From Corynespora cassiicola (taxonomy: Eukaryota > Ascomycota > Dothideomycetes > Pleosporales > Corynesporascaceae): 64,000 nt of DNA. The translations under genes were made by a program, and so were the position numbers. The stretch is taken from NCBI GenBank assembly GCA_022059125.1, contig JAEUWY010000002.1:4836001-4900000 (forward strand). Direction: 5' to 3'. Positions 35,127-45,942 of this stretch are shown here, piece after piece (the first letter of the stretch is position 1; the number at the start of each line of letters is the position of its first letter). A model generated the notes under the pieces. It had not been told where the DNA came from. It worked only from the letters and a program-made list of their open reading frames with translations, and did not search any database.

Positions 35127-36306
35127 TTATTCACGTAGCTTTTCTCTGATCTTATCCCACGCCTCTTCGATATCAATGAGTTCTCCATCACCAATAATGT
35201 ATCGGCCTTGATCTAGCGGTTGCGCAGCCTGGCGGTGACCAATATCGGGCACACAATGCACATATTCCTGCACAGCCGGTGCGAGGGAATCCAGAGACAA
35301 TCGACGACGGTGTTGAAAGCTGCTGGCTGAATCGTTTTCTGGGCTAGAAATCGGAGCGGCTGTCTCTGTTGGAGTATAGGGAGGCGTAATTAGGCCGTTC
35401 CGCTCGGTGATGACGATGCGTGTGTCAGTTTGGATTTCGATAACCCATGGACTCAGGTACTCATTAGTATTAGGAAGAGAAATCTACAGAACCAAGCTTA
35501 CAGTGCGTCTTCATGTATGGTTGGTTCATCAACATCGACTACCTGGGCGCTGGGTTCGATCGCTCTCTTTTTGTGAGTCTGTATGATGACCAGAATGAAA
35601 ATTACAATGCATTCTGTAATACAATGTACCTGAATGTTATCAGTAAATAAACCAGTAAAGTGAACCAACTTACAAGAAATATGCGGTCCCCTAGCTCCAA
35701 GACAGCTATGACAATGTCTCCGATAGCGCCGCCCAAGTATGTAAGCTCAAAAGCAAGGAACCTTGGTGCTCGGAGCCATGCCTTGGAGAATGTAGCAGTG
35801 AGTATAGGGGCTGCAAAAATATATGTTAAACGGGCTCCTGTAATGCCGAAGAGGATGCGCCCAGCGATGCTTCTGCGATTGTATGCGATGCAGCCTCCAA
35901 TCTGGACTAGGCAAATAGTCACTCCGATAACGCCGATTGCGCGGCGATGATAAGGAATAGAAGTGATGAGGTTCCAGAAAATAAAAAGCTATATTTGTAA
36001 GTAACGCAGCCTTCAGCGAAGCCAAGTACAAACCTCGATGAAAAGTCCGTTCAGCCAGGAAAGCTCGAAGGCTAGGAAAAAGAATCGGCGATCTGCTTCT
36101 ATTTGCCAAACTAGATGGAAAGTGGAGAAAGCAAGAGGTAAGACAGTAAAAAAAAGGACCATCAAATAGAACTGCAGCCTTTCGGCCCTTGAGCTTGACT
36201 CCCTCCGCGAAGGTGACCTTTGGTCGAAAGGGCGCACCGCCCGGAAGATGCCGAAAAGACCGGTGAGAACAGCACAAACGGTACCCGTGATCTCTAGCTT
36301 ATTCAT
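35127..36306 (-). CDS. seven-TM membrane protein with cytoplasmic tail
   Basis: Exons 36306-36034, 35988-35674, 35629-35502 and 35451-35127 give 346 aa; introns are 45, 44 and 50 nt. Hydrophobic segments: TGTVCAVLTGLFGIF, FYLMVLFFTVLPLAF, FFFLAFELSWLNGLFIELFIFW, AIGVIGVTICLVQIGGCIA, LTYIFAAPILTATF, YLGGAIGDIVIAVLEL and ITECIVIFILVII. They are followed by a 130-residue polar tail (TPPYTPTETAAPISSPEN, RRRLSLDSLAP, EEAWDKIREKLRE). The fold is unknown to me; it resembles fungal orphan 7-TM receptors. The last two exons carry no ATG-start ORF and appear only after splicing. An upstream exon (start at about 36526, MHKLLLLEV) with a roughly 110-nt intron ending in CCCGCAG is possible. Confidence 0.7.
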
Positions 36307-36796
36307 TGTCTCTTGAGCCAATGAGAAAAGGCCAACACATAAGTAGAATAGAGTTTTCTTGTTGTATGGGAGCGTGCAGGAAGGCAACCGGTCAAGGACC
36401 AAATCTGCGGGAGGAAATAAGTTGAGGGACCTTAAACCACATACATATAGTAAGGCGGGTTAGATCTTGGATTAACTATAAATCTTTCCGACAGTACCAA
36501 CTTCAAGAAGAAGCAACTTGTGCATTGTGGCCAGGTAACTGACCACGGGAGTGTCAGGAGGCGAGTGTTTTCAGCGCAATTGGAAGCACAAGTACATTAG
36601 CGCACACCGACTTAGCTGCTGCTCCGGTCACAACATCAAAGATCAGCGCGCACCGCTAATGTTATCTTCTGGTGTTACTAGCTGCACAGCATGAAGGTCT
36701 CGCTGGATAATATCCGGAATTAAAGAAGTTTGCAGTAGACAAGACTTCTTGAGGTCAGATTTATCTCCAGTAGCAACATGCTGTAACTGAAAAGCA
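36307..36796. other. intergenic region or 5' exon of the 7-TM gene
   Basis: About 490 bp. It holds a possible first exon of the 7-TM gene near 36526-36496; otherwise nothing recognised. Confidence 0.3.
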
Positions 36797-37571
36797 CTAG
36801 ACAGTATGAATTGAACTATCTAAGCTACTAAATTTTTTGACATAAGCCCACAAATCTGTGCAGCGATTCTTCAAAAATTTATCGTAGCCTTCTTCGGAGT
36901 AGCCAAGATCTACAAAGTTATTTGTTTGCATCTTGAGCTTTGCACAATCTACCACGGGAGTAAGTATTAGCCCTGCAACTGCTAGATTCTCCTTCTTGAT
37001 TAAGCAAATTGGAATCCATTCCGACGCCTTGAGTTGTTCCTCGTTCAAAGAGGAGAATATGGCTTGAACACAAGCCAGTGTTGAATCGCCCCTTAACCAC
37101 CCTACAATATGAACTCGAGTGGTCTCCATCACCTTGTAGACTGCTCCACCATTGATACACCTTTTCTGATTATCTACAAGCATGTCTTGATCGGACTCAA
37201 TACTCTTTAACACGTGTATGCTGTACCCCTTATAGACAGCAACCTCCAAGTATACATCCCCGCTGCCTTCTTCGGTTCTGCTTCGTTTCTCTTCATGGAT
37301 ATCAGAGTCAAAGGACAGCGGTCGTTTTTTACTATTGATGATGGCGAACGGGGTTGGTTTGTGGTCTATGTCTTTTTCGTGTCGGTGTGGGATTTGAAGA
37401 CTACGTCAGAGGTTAGCCTGAGGAGATCGAATACACAGCAACATACATATTTGAACTTAATTTGAGGGTACTCAAATTTTGAACGCGGACTGGATGTTGA
37501 AACAAAGCATCGACCGTCCAATTGCCTGCAGGATCATCCCTGGATTGAGGTGTCTCCTGTGTAGCATCCAT
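36797..37571 (-). CDS. hypothetical nuclear-looking protein, 242 aa
   Basis: Exons 37571-37447 and 37400-36797; 46-nt intron with GTATGT donor and GCTAAC branch. Features: WTVDALFQHPVRVQNLSTL at the N-terminus, a bipartite-like basic stretch (SKKRPLSF...EEKRSR) suggesting nuclear import, then a strand-rich tail (VYLEVAVYKGYSIHVLK, GGAVYKVMETTRVHIVGWLRG). The GG.VY.VM....V.IVG. block is similar in rhythm to GRLAFQMISGHTIVVGFAI in the 42.1 kb gene. Function unknown. Confidence 0.6.
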
Positions 37572-38248
37572 TGATCTTACAGAAGGCAACCGGTCAAGGA
37601 GTAAGCTACAAGGTGTTCACAAAGCTGGAAGCAACAAGGATAGGGATGGCCAGAGAATTCGAGGGGTCGTACAACAGCTGAACCACCACGTAGATGAGGC
37701 GGAGGATATCATTGACAGCGATACAGAAGATTATTGGCAAGACAAGCGCCTTGTTGTGTCATCGGTCTGGGGGTACGGAAGGGCCAGAGGCTTGGGTAAA
37801 TGATTCGGAGGAAATCGTGTTTTCGCTTTCAGGCAGGCAAAATGAAGGGGTAAGCAACTGTTCAGCACTTTTGGATCGAAATGTATTCGAAATTGGTGGG
37901 CTGGTGGCTCTGGGCCGCATATCGAGCTTTGTTTTCCGAGGGGCTACGCCGCCGGCGGACAAGGTATCACATTCACACGGTTGCCACTGCACTACCGCTA
38001 GCCGTTAATGGTATCCAGTGCGCTTCCACTAGCTTGGCAAGTTAGTTAACGAGGAACAAGGTTATGTACATCAGAGCGCCTGCGACAAGCCGCTTCTTTG
38101 CTTTCCAAATTTGGCAGATTGCCGCTGGATGGCGGCATTTCTAGCCGAAATCGTTAGGCCTAGCGCATAGAAGAGGCTCGTGCGGCGTGGGGGGTTTAAA
38201 GATGATGGGTCATCCCTAAATCCCCCACACTGCAGTGCACTTTCCACC
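37572..38248. other. intergenic region between divergent genes
   Basis: About 680 bp; no gene recognised. Confidence 0.35.
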
Positions 38249-40095
38249 ATGTCATGTGACAGAGAAATAGAGCAACTCGTGCAGAGCGCGTTAAGTAAAC
38301 TTTCGTTCGAATCTGCCTCTAGATCTGAGGTATGTGTTCAGCTTATCAGATTAATACATGCTTATTAATTGATAGGTCGTCAAGTCCTCTTTCCAAAGAT
38401 TTTTTGCGCAAAGAGAGCCAAAGGAATACAAGAATTTCTTTCCGAAAGGCTGGCTGTTACAAAACCAAAAATCCAGCGTTAACAGCTCTTCTTCCACTAA
38501 AAGTCTGTCAAATATCAACAGTCTGATGGAGGGACTCTTGAAATTCAAGCCCATATCAGAAGAGCGATACAAGCAACTTTGGACTTCCTGCAGCAAGATA
38601 TCGCATGTCAGTAGTGAAGATGTGTATAAGCAGTTGGAGCACGTATCCAACAGCGTTACTGAATATGAGGAGATGTCTGACCTGTCGGCTTGCAGAGCAC
38701 GATTATGTCTCCTCTTCTTTGCTCATGGCCTGCACGAATTGGAAGATACTCTGCCCATTGTTAACCTCGGGCCAGGTCGAAGCCGGGCGACTGCTGCCCT
38801 CGACGAAGTTGCAGCACACAGCCAAATGGACCGGGAACAGCTAGCCAACATTTCCAAGCGAAAGAAAAACTATTTCTTGATTGCAGAAAAATGTGGATTA
38901 GGGATTCTCCTAATGATGGGGAGTTCCTTAAGTGGGTAAGATATGCCATATCGTTCCAAGGGGCGTACTAATCAGGGTTGGTAGCTGGGAGAGACTGACT
39001 TCTGAGACGGCTACATCTACTGCCAAACAAATCGAGAAGAATCATCCAAGCATTCAAGTTCTGTCACGGAGCCTTAGCCCTGTTGCTGCGAAGTTGATAG
39101 TTGATGGTCTTTTGTCGTTCGGCTGGACGTATGATCGCCTTTCAAAAAGCAAAACCACTCTGATGTGTTTAGTCGGTAAGCATATCAACTTGAGGGAGCT
39201 TTGCAACGGACATATCGAATTCCTTTCTGTCCCCAGCACAGAATCTGATACCGTAACACATACTTCTGACAGCATCAACGAAAGACTGCCTAGAGCGGAC
39301 TTGAATGACCGAGTTACTCTTGAGTCGAGTTATACTAGAGATTGTGTGTTGCAGAGTAGCGTCTCAAGGAAAAGGACATCCGGAACTCTCAAAAACAATC
39401 GTTGTCAGAAACGGCCATCTACCCGGGAGCTTGTTCAATCGTCACCTTATTATTCTGGCACAACCGGGTCTCAGAACGATGACCATAGTGATTGTGTAAT
39501 GTCCGAGAGAGTATTAGCGGGTACGTTTTCTTTTCTTCAGCTTCATTCCACATACTAATTGGGACAAGGGTTCATTCCAGATACAACAATAGGCGCAGAT
39601 GAGAGCGATGCCACAGAAATTGGTCCAAACGAAACTGAAGTCGAAGCAGCAAGCCTAGCCACCGGTTCGGAACGGCTTGGCGGCGAGCCAACAGGGATAA
39701 ATACGCGAAATCGATCGTCCGACCTAAGCGTCTTCGAAAGGGAGAAACCCAACGATTGGCCGGTGCCTCAAATTGGCAACTTCGATCAAGAACAAGGGTC
39801 GAATGTTTCGGGCCTGGATAGAAACAACGAAATCCTTTCAGAAGTGCAGCCCCATGCGTGGGATAATATCCTTCATGAAGGATGCCTCGAAGTGGACAAA
39901 GGGCAAGCGGATATCTATTTAGAAGATAGCGGCAGGATTAACCCAAGTGGGGTAGGAGGTTCAGGGGATCTGCCAACTGCTCACATGGAAAGCTTCTTGA
40001 AGGATAGTATTGGTGGGGAACTCGATATATTCTATCTAACATCCTCGCCCCCTCCATCAAATGGTAGTGTGCGACTTGGTATAACGACAAATTGA
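38249..40095 (+). CDS. hypothetical protein, 570 aa
   Basis: Exons 38249-38329, 38376-38935, 38976-39520 and 39569-40095; introns of 46, 40 and 48 nt with GTATGT, GTAAGA and GTACGT donors. The N-terminal ~330 residues look folded and helical (IEQLVQSALSKLSFES, SFQRFFAQREPKEYKNFFPKG, YKQLWTSCSKIS, LCLLFFAHGLHELEDTL). The rest is polar and Ser/Glu-rich with a basic patch (SRKRTSG...CQKRPS). No domain recognised; possibly nuclear. Its 3' end overlaps the convergent gene at 40032 by 64 bp. Confidence 0.66.
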
Positions 40096-40635
40096 AGCTC
40101 GTGGGGGTATGTTCGGAACTGCGCTTTTTCGAAGAGCAATATGTTCGAGCCAAATAGCAGGTTTTTCGCCTTGTGGATTGTCTGTTCGCCCCGGACATGT
40201 ATTTCTGTAGTCCTGTAATCCGCTGAGGGGAGAGTAATTAGAACAACGATGTGTCCAGATGGAACCTCTACCCAGCCGTCATCAAGGCGCTGCACCATTG
40301 GCTCAGGGCGTTTATCTGATGGTTTCAGTTTCGGGATTCTTGCTCTTGCGCGTCTTTTTAAAATATCTTTGACATCGTTGGCCTACATTTTTTAGTAATG
40401 TGGCTCTGCAGCGCTTAGTTATACACACATTCGATTTCGCAAACTCAGTGATTAGATTGAGAAACGCGTGGTCCTCTTTCGTGTCCGGCTTTAGTGGATT
40501 GAGCTTGTACTGAAACAATTTCGCTTCCTTGACAGGAACTGGTTCAATTCGCAGTTTTTGCAGCAGCGCAACAAGTTCGCTAGCTCGTTCTTGCACTCCT
40601 TGTGTTGGCTGGATAACCTCAAAAGGATCCATCAT
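40032..40635 (-). CDS. hypothetical basic protein, 185 aa
   Basis: Exons 40635-40429 and 40382-40032; 46-nt intron (GTGTGT...TTACTAA..GTAG). N-terminal helices (VQERASELVALLQKLRIEP), a basic stretch formed across the splice (DILKRRARARIPKLKPSDKR), then a strand-rich tail (GWVEVPSGHIVVLITLPS, NILLFEKAQFRT, LQFVVIPSRTLPF). Same general plan as other short orphans nearby: basic middle, beta-rich C-terminus. Overlaps the + gene by 64 bp tail to tail. Confidence 0.58.
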
Positions 40636-40834
40636 GAAATATTCATTTGGTAGGTTGGCACGGTGACAGGAATTTATAGAAAAAGCAGGGGAGCAAGCTG
40701 TCCAGTTAAGCGTGTGAGGCTTGCGTCACAAGATCATATGATATCGGAAGATGGAATATTCCGATCCAGCAGTAAATGGGAGTGTATGATTGGTTTATCG
40801 ATTCATGAATATAGAATAAGCTTAGCCAATTGTA

Positions 40835-41041
40835 CTATTCCGAATTAGGCCTAGCAAAAGGGTCCCGTCCACTTTGTATATATTGTATCGGCAACAGTGC
40901 TGCAGGTTGCGACACATTCGTTTCAGTACTGGTCTGATTTTGGGTTTGATCATGATTCTGAGCGCGGGTCTCAGTGCTGGACTGAGTGCTCACCACTCCG
41001 TTGGTGCTGGTGTTTGTAGTATTCGATTGATGGCTCGACAT
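40835..41041 (-). CDS. short Ser/Thr/Asn/Gln-rich protein, 68 aa
   Basis: ATG at 41041; mostly S, T, N and Q (TQSSTETRAQNHDQTQNQT) with a less biased end (LLPIQYIQSGRDPFARP). It may be an exon of a larger gene or a small disordered protein; weak support. Confidence 0.3.
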   Translation of the reverse strand: MSSHQSNTTNTSTNGVVSTQSSTETRAQNHDQTQNQTSTETNVSQPAALLPIQYIQSGRDPFARPNSE

Positions 41042-41656
41042 GATAGTTGATTGTCCCGCAGGTGTAGGATGGAGATAATCTTACAGATTTGTGAATTTAC
41101 TATCTAGAGATATTGTTTTTATTCTTACCTTGATGTTGTGCGTCACGGAAAAATGAACAGGTCGAACTGCTGGTCTAGAGACGGACGACTATTAGAGACA
41201 CGATGCTTTACACGATAAGTACATCGATATAAAACTATTCGAATGAGAAAAGAGAACTGGCCCTGATCGCTCATCTTTATATGCCTCAGTATTCCCATCT
41301 CACCCCTCGTTACTGTCTCCCCTCCCCTGGTAAATACAGCTGCATACTGCACCCGCAGAGATGATGACAATTCATGTTGGCCTTATTCAGATGATGCCTG
41401 GTATCTTGATCAAGCTTGTTCCTAGGTATATCCTGGCAGTGGCTGTAAAAGTCTACGGATAAGCAAGTTTTTCCTGTATGATGCCTGCAAAGTGAATGCA
41501 CAGATTTCCCGTACTTGGCTCTGCTTTTTTTCTATTAGCTCTGGTCCATACTGTCTCCCATTCTTTCCAGCCTCGTTTTAAAAGAAGTACAAACAGCTGT
41601 TGCTCTCATTGCACAGCAAATCTATGTCTGATTGTGAATATGTGAGTTACAACCTT
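41042..41656. other. intergenic region left of the 21-bp minisatellite
   Basis: About 600 bp without a supported gene. Confidence 0.35.
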
Positions 41657-41887
41657 GCAGGCGTGAATTACAGCTGTGCAGGCGTGAATTACAGCTGTGC
41701 AGGCGTGAATTACAGCTGTGCAGGCGTGAATTACAGCTGTGCAGGCGTGAATTACAGCTGTGCAGGCGTGAATTACAGCTGTGCAGGCGTGAATTACAGC
41801 TGTGCAGGCGTGAATTACAGCTGTGCAGGCGTGAATTACAGCTGTGCAGGCGTGAATTAGAGCGGTGTATGCGTGAATGGCAGCTGT
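41657..41887. repeat. minisatellite, 21-bp unit x 11
   Basis: Nine identical head-to-tail copies of GCAGGCGTGAATTACAGCTG+T, followed by two diverged copies. Each unit contains the palindrome CAGCTG. Because 21 is a multiple of three and the unit lacks stops, both strands stay open: the + frame repeats AGVNYSC and the - frame repeats TAVIHAC. I regard these ORFs as by-products. Confidence 0.95.
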
Positions 41888-42097
41888 GTGTTTGCGGGTA
41901 TACAAGTGTTCGGAACCGCTAGTTACACATATTCTTTGAAGATGGCTTGATGGGATAAGCCTTGCTGATGCGGGGGCGAATAGGAGCCTGAGGGTGCGGA
42001 CGGAAACTTCCGGTGGTAGCCTGATTTGTGGCGGGGTAGCGGCCTTGGCTTCTGCCCCTCCATGACTTTTTTCCACTCCATCACAGCACGTCGGTAA

Positions 42098-42910
42098 ATG
42101 GCGTTAGATTCAGACGTTTCCGTTTTGGAGGATGGTGTATTCTTCTTGGAAGATGCAGAGGTTGGAAGAAAAGTTCACGAATTTAAGCAGCAGCGATACC
42201 CTTTCCAAACAGAGGCGGGCCTTGAATTCTGCCGGTTGAGCACACTCGAGGATAAGGTAGACGGTCTGCAAAATTCTACTGCTACATTAGCTAACTATAA
42301 AAGCGGATCCGAAGCGTAATAGAGTCAATTTTTGGACACTCGAAACTGGCTCTACTCAAGGTCTTTGGCCCGAAACCAGATACTGTGTTCACCCTACTGA
42401 ACAACCCCTCGAGCCAGTCGAGCGAAGTTTCCAACGATACGAACAGGGGGAAAAATAAAGTCAAGGTTATACTTGTCCAGCTTTTCCCGGGCAATTGCAC
42501 TGTATCATTCTACAAACGGTCACATCTATATTGTTTGAGGGCCCAAGCTGGAAAAACTGGATTGTTACAGGTTCCTCCGGAGAGCCTGGAAAGAGAGGAT
42601 ATAAATCTATGCAAGGTTACATTTAAGGAAGGGGGATTGTAAGCCAACCCTCATATAGCCGTTTTATACTTTTCTCACATTTCATAGCGCAATTATTGAT
42701 GGCAGACTCGCCTTCCAAATGATCAGTGGACATACGATTGTAGTCGGATTTGCTATAGATGAAGAACTTGAATTTTGGGGTAAGATGCGCTTCCCTGAAC
42801 AACAGGATATAATTTCAAAGATTCAGGAGATGGAAAGCAAAACGATTGGCATGAATGTTGAGTTTGTAAATGTCTCGTCTACGAACAAAAATAGCACGAG
42901 TACTACATAA
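42098..42910 (+). CDS. hypothetical protein, 238 aa
   Basis: Exons 42098-42256, 42304-42638 and 42688-42910; introns of 47 and 49 nt, the first with GCTAACTATAAAAG, the second with GTAAGC and TTTCATAG. Seen: DGVFFLEDAEVGRKVHEF, FGHSKLALLKVFGPKPDTVFTLL, VKVILVQLFPGNCTVSFYKR, and a C-terminal GRLAFQMISGHTIVVGFAIDEELEFWGK. The protein appears mixed alpha/beta with no known domain. The C-terminal block is echoed in the genes at 33.9 and 36.8 kb. Confidence 0.62.
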
Positions 42911-42923
42911 CCCCAGTAGTGTA

Positions 42924-43960
42924 TCAGGAGATGAAATTATCGAATCCAGCGAGCTTTAAAGAGTCCTGACCGGTGTGTTCCTTGCTAACAATATCGTTCC
43001 TCACGGTATTACCAAGACTTTGGTGTCCTAATCCGTTTGAGCTTACGCTTGCATGCAGATATCCACCACTCCCATCTACCGGATAGTCAACCACAAATGG
43101 TGAGCGAAGAGGCCAATTCTCGTTCGCATTTACCACAAAGTGATTTGATAATTGATTGTTGTCGTGGGTAGTAAATTGACTATATCCCCACGAGTCTGTG
43201 TTGCTCATTTGTTTTGAACCACCAGTCTCATGATTCACAGGGAGAGAATTTGCTAAGCCGATCTTCCTTTTTTTATTTTCGTTTCCGGTATTTTCCGGGT
43301 TTAATTTTGTCAAAAGGTGCCTCTTTAATTGCGCTCTCCCAATCTTGGAAAGCTCGCTCTTTTTGCTCATTGCGGTCTGCAACTTTGTGCTGCCCAATTT
43401 TTTGTCGCATGAAATGAAATGGTTCAGATATTTATGGACTGTTGTCAAGGTACAGCCACAAAATAGACACGCCTCATTACATGTAACATCTACAAATCGT
43501 CCCTTTTAGCTGACAGCGTCTCATACAGGCTGGAAGAAAACCCACGGTAATTGTAATGGCGCTGAAGGCTGCTATCCTTTGTATAGATTTGTGATTTGAG
43601 TGCGCATTCTGGATGTGGGCAACGAAGCTGAGTCGCGGGATCGACGATGTATTCCTCTTTGATATCCCCTTGCATGCCATCAGTTCCGTTCTTCAAAACA
43701 GAATCTTGGTTCAATGAAGATTTCAGGCGAAGGTCGTATGGATCGCATTTTGAGGTGGGCTGAATATTCTCGACGATGGGTTGGATGCTGCTGATAATGG
43801 GTTGGATGCTGCTAATGATGGGTTGGATACTGCTAATGATGGGTTGGATGCTGCTGATAACGGATTGTAACGATTTAAGAGCCCCTACGAGCTCACACAA
43901 GGTCTCATCACTGATGTGCAAGTTCGAACATTTCAATGGTTGAGACGTATTCTGGGACAT
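42924..43960 (-). CDS. C2H2 zinc-finger protein with N-terminal heptad repeats
   Basis: Exons 43960-43546 and 43489-42924 give 326 aa; the intron of 56 nt lies between the two His of finger 1. N-terminus: five heptads (SSIQPII type) encoded by a 21-bp tandem repeat, probably a coiled coil. Finger 1 is LRCPHPEC...SSLQRHYNYH; finger 2 is CLFCGCTLTTVHKYLNHFISC. After the fingers there is a basic region (LKRHLLTKLNP, ENKKRKIG, a nuclear signal) and an Asn/Ser/Gly-rich tail. This paired-finger layout is one I associate with fungal C2H2 regulators. Its 3' end is 13 bp from the convergent gene at 42910. Confidence 0.75.
43755..43871. repeat. coding 21-bp tandem repeat, about 5 units
   Basis: Imperfect copies of GGGTTGGATGCTGCTGATAA+T inside the C2H2 gene, encoding the SSIQPII heptads on the minus strand. 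The period equals one heptad, so expansion keeps the coiled-coil register. Confidence 0.85.
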
Positions 43961-44488
43961 GTTCGCGGGTAGATGAAGATGCGTTGTTGGCTTTGGAGCA
44001 GATGCGGGGCAATTTAGTTGGTGTGGTCAGGTGGCCTGCTTACATCCGATCGACCGATGGTGGCATTTAAAGGTTCGAAACAACGCCATAGACCACTGCC
44101 ATTACAATCTCCGCTCTATCCCAACTTCTCACGAAATTCGACAAATCTCCAAGAAGCCTCCAGCTATCCTGTTAGCCAGCTACACCATCCAAAAGTTGTT
44201 ATTCTTGATAGAGTCTATTATAAAAGCTAAATTGTTTGCAGTTCCGCCTTTCGGCATAGATGCCGGGCAACTGTCCTATCTGCAGCGGATCTGGGAAGCA
44301 AGGCGAATATGATTGTGCGGCTTGTCATGGCACGGGGGACGAAAATTCCAACTCAAATCGATGACGTATCGATGTAGCGATTATTCCATCTTAGGACTTG
44401 ATATAACAAATGAACTGAATAGCCAACATTCTCTGAGGCAAACCTAATGGGTTCGGAGTTGAATTTCGAGTGTCCTATTCGTTCGCAT
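43961..44488. other. intergenic region between C2H2 gene and 20-bp minisatellite
   Basis: About 530 bp. A + ORF (44018-44312 in two frames) shows no domain and is not called. Confidence 0.35.
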
Positions 44489-44660
44489 GTGCACACCTGT
44501 ACACCTGTTTGCACACCTGCACACCTGTTTGCACACCTGCACACCTGTTTACGCACCTGCACACCTGTTTACACACCTGTTTGCACACCTGCGCACCTGT
44601 TTACACATCTGCGCACCTGTTTGCACTCCTGCGCACCTGTTTGCACACCTGCACATTTGG
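44489..44660. repeat. minisatellite, 20-bp unit, about 8.6 copies
   Basis: Units of the type TTGCACACCTGCACACCTGT with point variants (A for G at position 3, G for A in the second half) and one 12-bp truncated unit at 44569-44580. Nearly every unit holds one or two CACCTG hexamers. All three + frames are open through the array, which explains the Cys/Thr/Leu-rich ORFs seen there. Confidence 0.93.
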
Positions 44661-45319
44661 ATATACACTAGCATGCTTGATATGGGCATTGTGTTGTATC
44701 AAACGTGATTAGCAATCAAGTTGTGCAAGGAGAGAGCCTTCCCCACTTTGAATGGCGCTGTCATTTGCCAAGTCAGCACTCCCAATTTCCATTGCCCCGC
44801 GATTAAGCGCAGATCATCACGTGATTCTAATCAGAAACAGAGAACAAAAGGTGGAAAAATAGAATGCACCAATATCTAGATTGCGATATACGCACGCCTC
44901 TGCGAGCCACATCCAAACATAGGTTATGAAGGGAAAGCGATGTTGGTGAATTTGCCGAAGACAGGGTTGTGTTCAACCTGTTGCGGAGACGTTAAGAGGC
45001 CGGAGGCTTGCATAGCTAAGCATCGGGAACGATCGTATGCAAAAAGCGGTATTTTGTCCCATCCAAGCAAACTGCGCTTTGGATATCATTCGCTGTAATT
45101 TTTAGATACTATCAGGCTTGCTGTGTGGAAAAAGAAAGCAATTTTGGAAAGAAACGCTATTGGTAAATAGTTTGTTGTGCTTGGTCTTCTACGGCACCTC
45201 GTGACGGTGGAACATAATAAATAGACGGCATTCTATTAGCATAAATCCAGCAAAGCTTCTATCTCTGTGTTTTGTCCCCGCTATCTCCACAACTGATTTT
45301 TACTACCTTCATCTTCAAG
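44661..45319. other. intergenic region
   Basis: About 660 bp with nothing recognised. Confidence 0.35.
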
Positions 45320-45553
45320 ATGTGTGCTATCAGGGTTACAACACATGCGAACTGTCGCCAGACTCCTCAACATAATATCAGGCGTGAATACATGCGGTGT
45401 CAAGCAGCAAGGGATCGCCAGGGTCAGACACTTTGTATGCCTGCAAGTAGACAATATAGGGATCTGCCGCTGGAAAACGATGCCCAAGATAGGGATTTAC
45501 CCACAAACTGTCCTGCATGCTTTGGAGAAACCCCAGGAAATTCTTCGGATTAA
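45320..45553 (+). CDS. small Cys-containing protein, 77 aa
   Basis: Starts MCAIRVTTHANC and ends NCPACFGETPGNSSD, with a Cys-x2-Cys close to the C-terminus and a charged, repetitive middle (RDRQGQTLC, RDLPLENDAQDRDLP). The MC...C....C.......NCPAC arrangement resembles very short fungal proteins that carry scattered Cys pairs. Convergent with, and touching, the gene at 45550. Short length keeps confidence moderate. Confidence 0.42.
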   Translation: MCAIRVTTHANCRQTPQHNIRREYMRCQAARDRQGQTLCMPASRQYRDLPLENDAQDRDLPTNCPACFGETPGNSSD

Positions 45554-45942
45554 CGACGGTAAGCGCCCCAATAAATATCTTGAGTGATTGAGCGAGCAAG
45601 GTCGCACGCTTTACTGTCCAGCTCTGTAATGACACTAACAGAGTGTTTAGCGATTGATATTGTCAGGGGCTGGATCACGTACAATGCACCCCCGTCCTTT
45701 TTTACCAGAAAAACGGCATATGGGATTTGACTGATGTCGGCATCTGGATTCGCTTTGGAATGGAGGTCGAGGATGATGTGCATCTTGGAGGATTGGTTTG
45801 GGGGTGCCAAATGAACGAAGAAGTCATCAGTAGCGTCGGATCTGCCCAATGCGAAAAATCTGTCAATAATATCGTTCTGCTGTTGCTCGTGCATGACACT
45901 AAAACGAAGAACGACCCGCTTTGGAGAATTTGTAACTGGCAT
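45550..45942 (-). CDS. hypothetical protein, 130 aa
   Basis: ATG at 45942. Begins PVTNSPKRVVLRFSV, then FFVHLAPPNQSSKMHIILDLHS, and a strand-rich C-terminus (IPYAVFLVKKDGGALYVIQPLTISI, VSVITELDSKACDLARSI). No known domain. An upstream frame (45943-46058) is open but no splice keeps both frames, so I start at this Met. Confidence 0.48.
   Translation of the reverse strand: MPVTNSPKRVVLRFSVMHEQQQNDIIDRFFALGRSDATDDFFVHLAPPNQSSKMHIILDLHSKANPDADISQIPYAVFLVKKDGGALYVIQPLTISIAKHSVSVITELDSKACDLARSITQDIYWGAYRR

Noticed and set aside
41600..42076. Long ORFs on both strands across the 21-bp minisatellite
   Set aside because: They exist only because the unit is a multiple of three with no stops; no plausible start context, splice sites or non-repetitive domain.
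41657..44660. CRISPR-like regular repeats
   Set aside because: Units are head-to-tail with no spacers, and the organism is a eukaryote.
44447..44712. Cys/Thr/Leu-rich + ORFs across the 20-bp array, in three frames
   Set aside because: All three frames are open because of repeat composition, so none is favoured; treated as a minisatellite.
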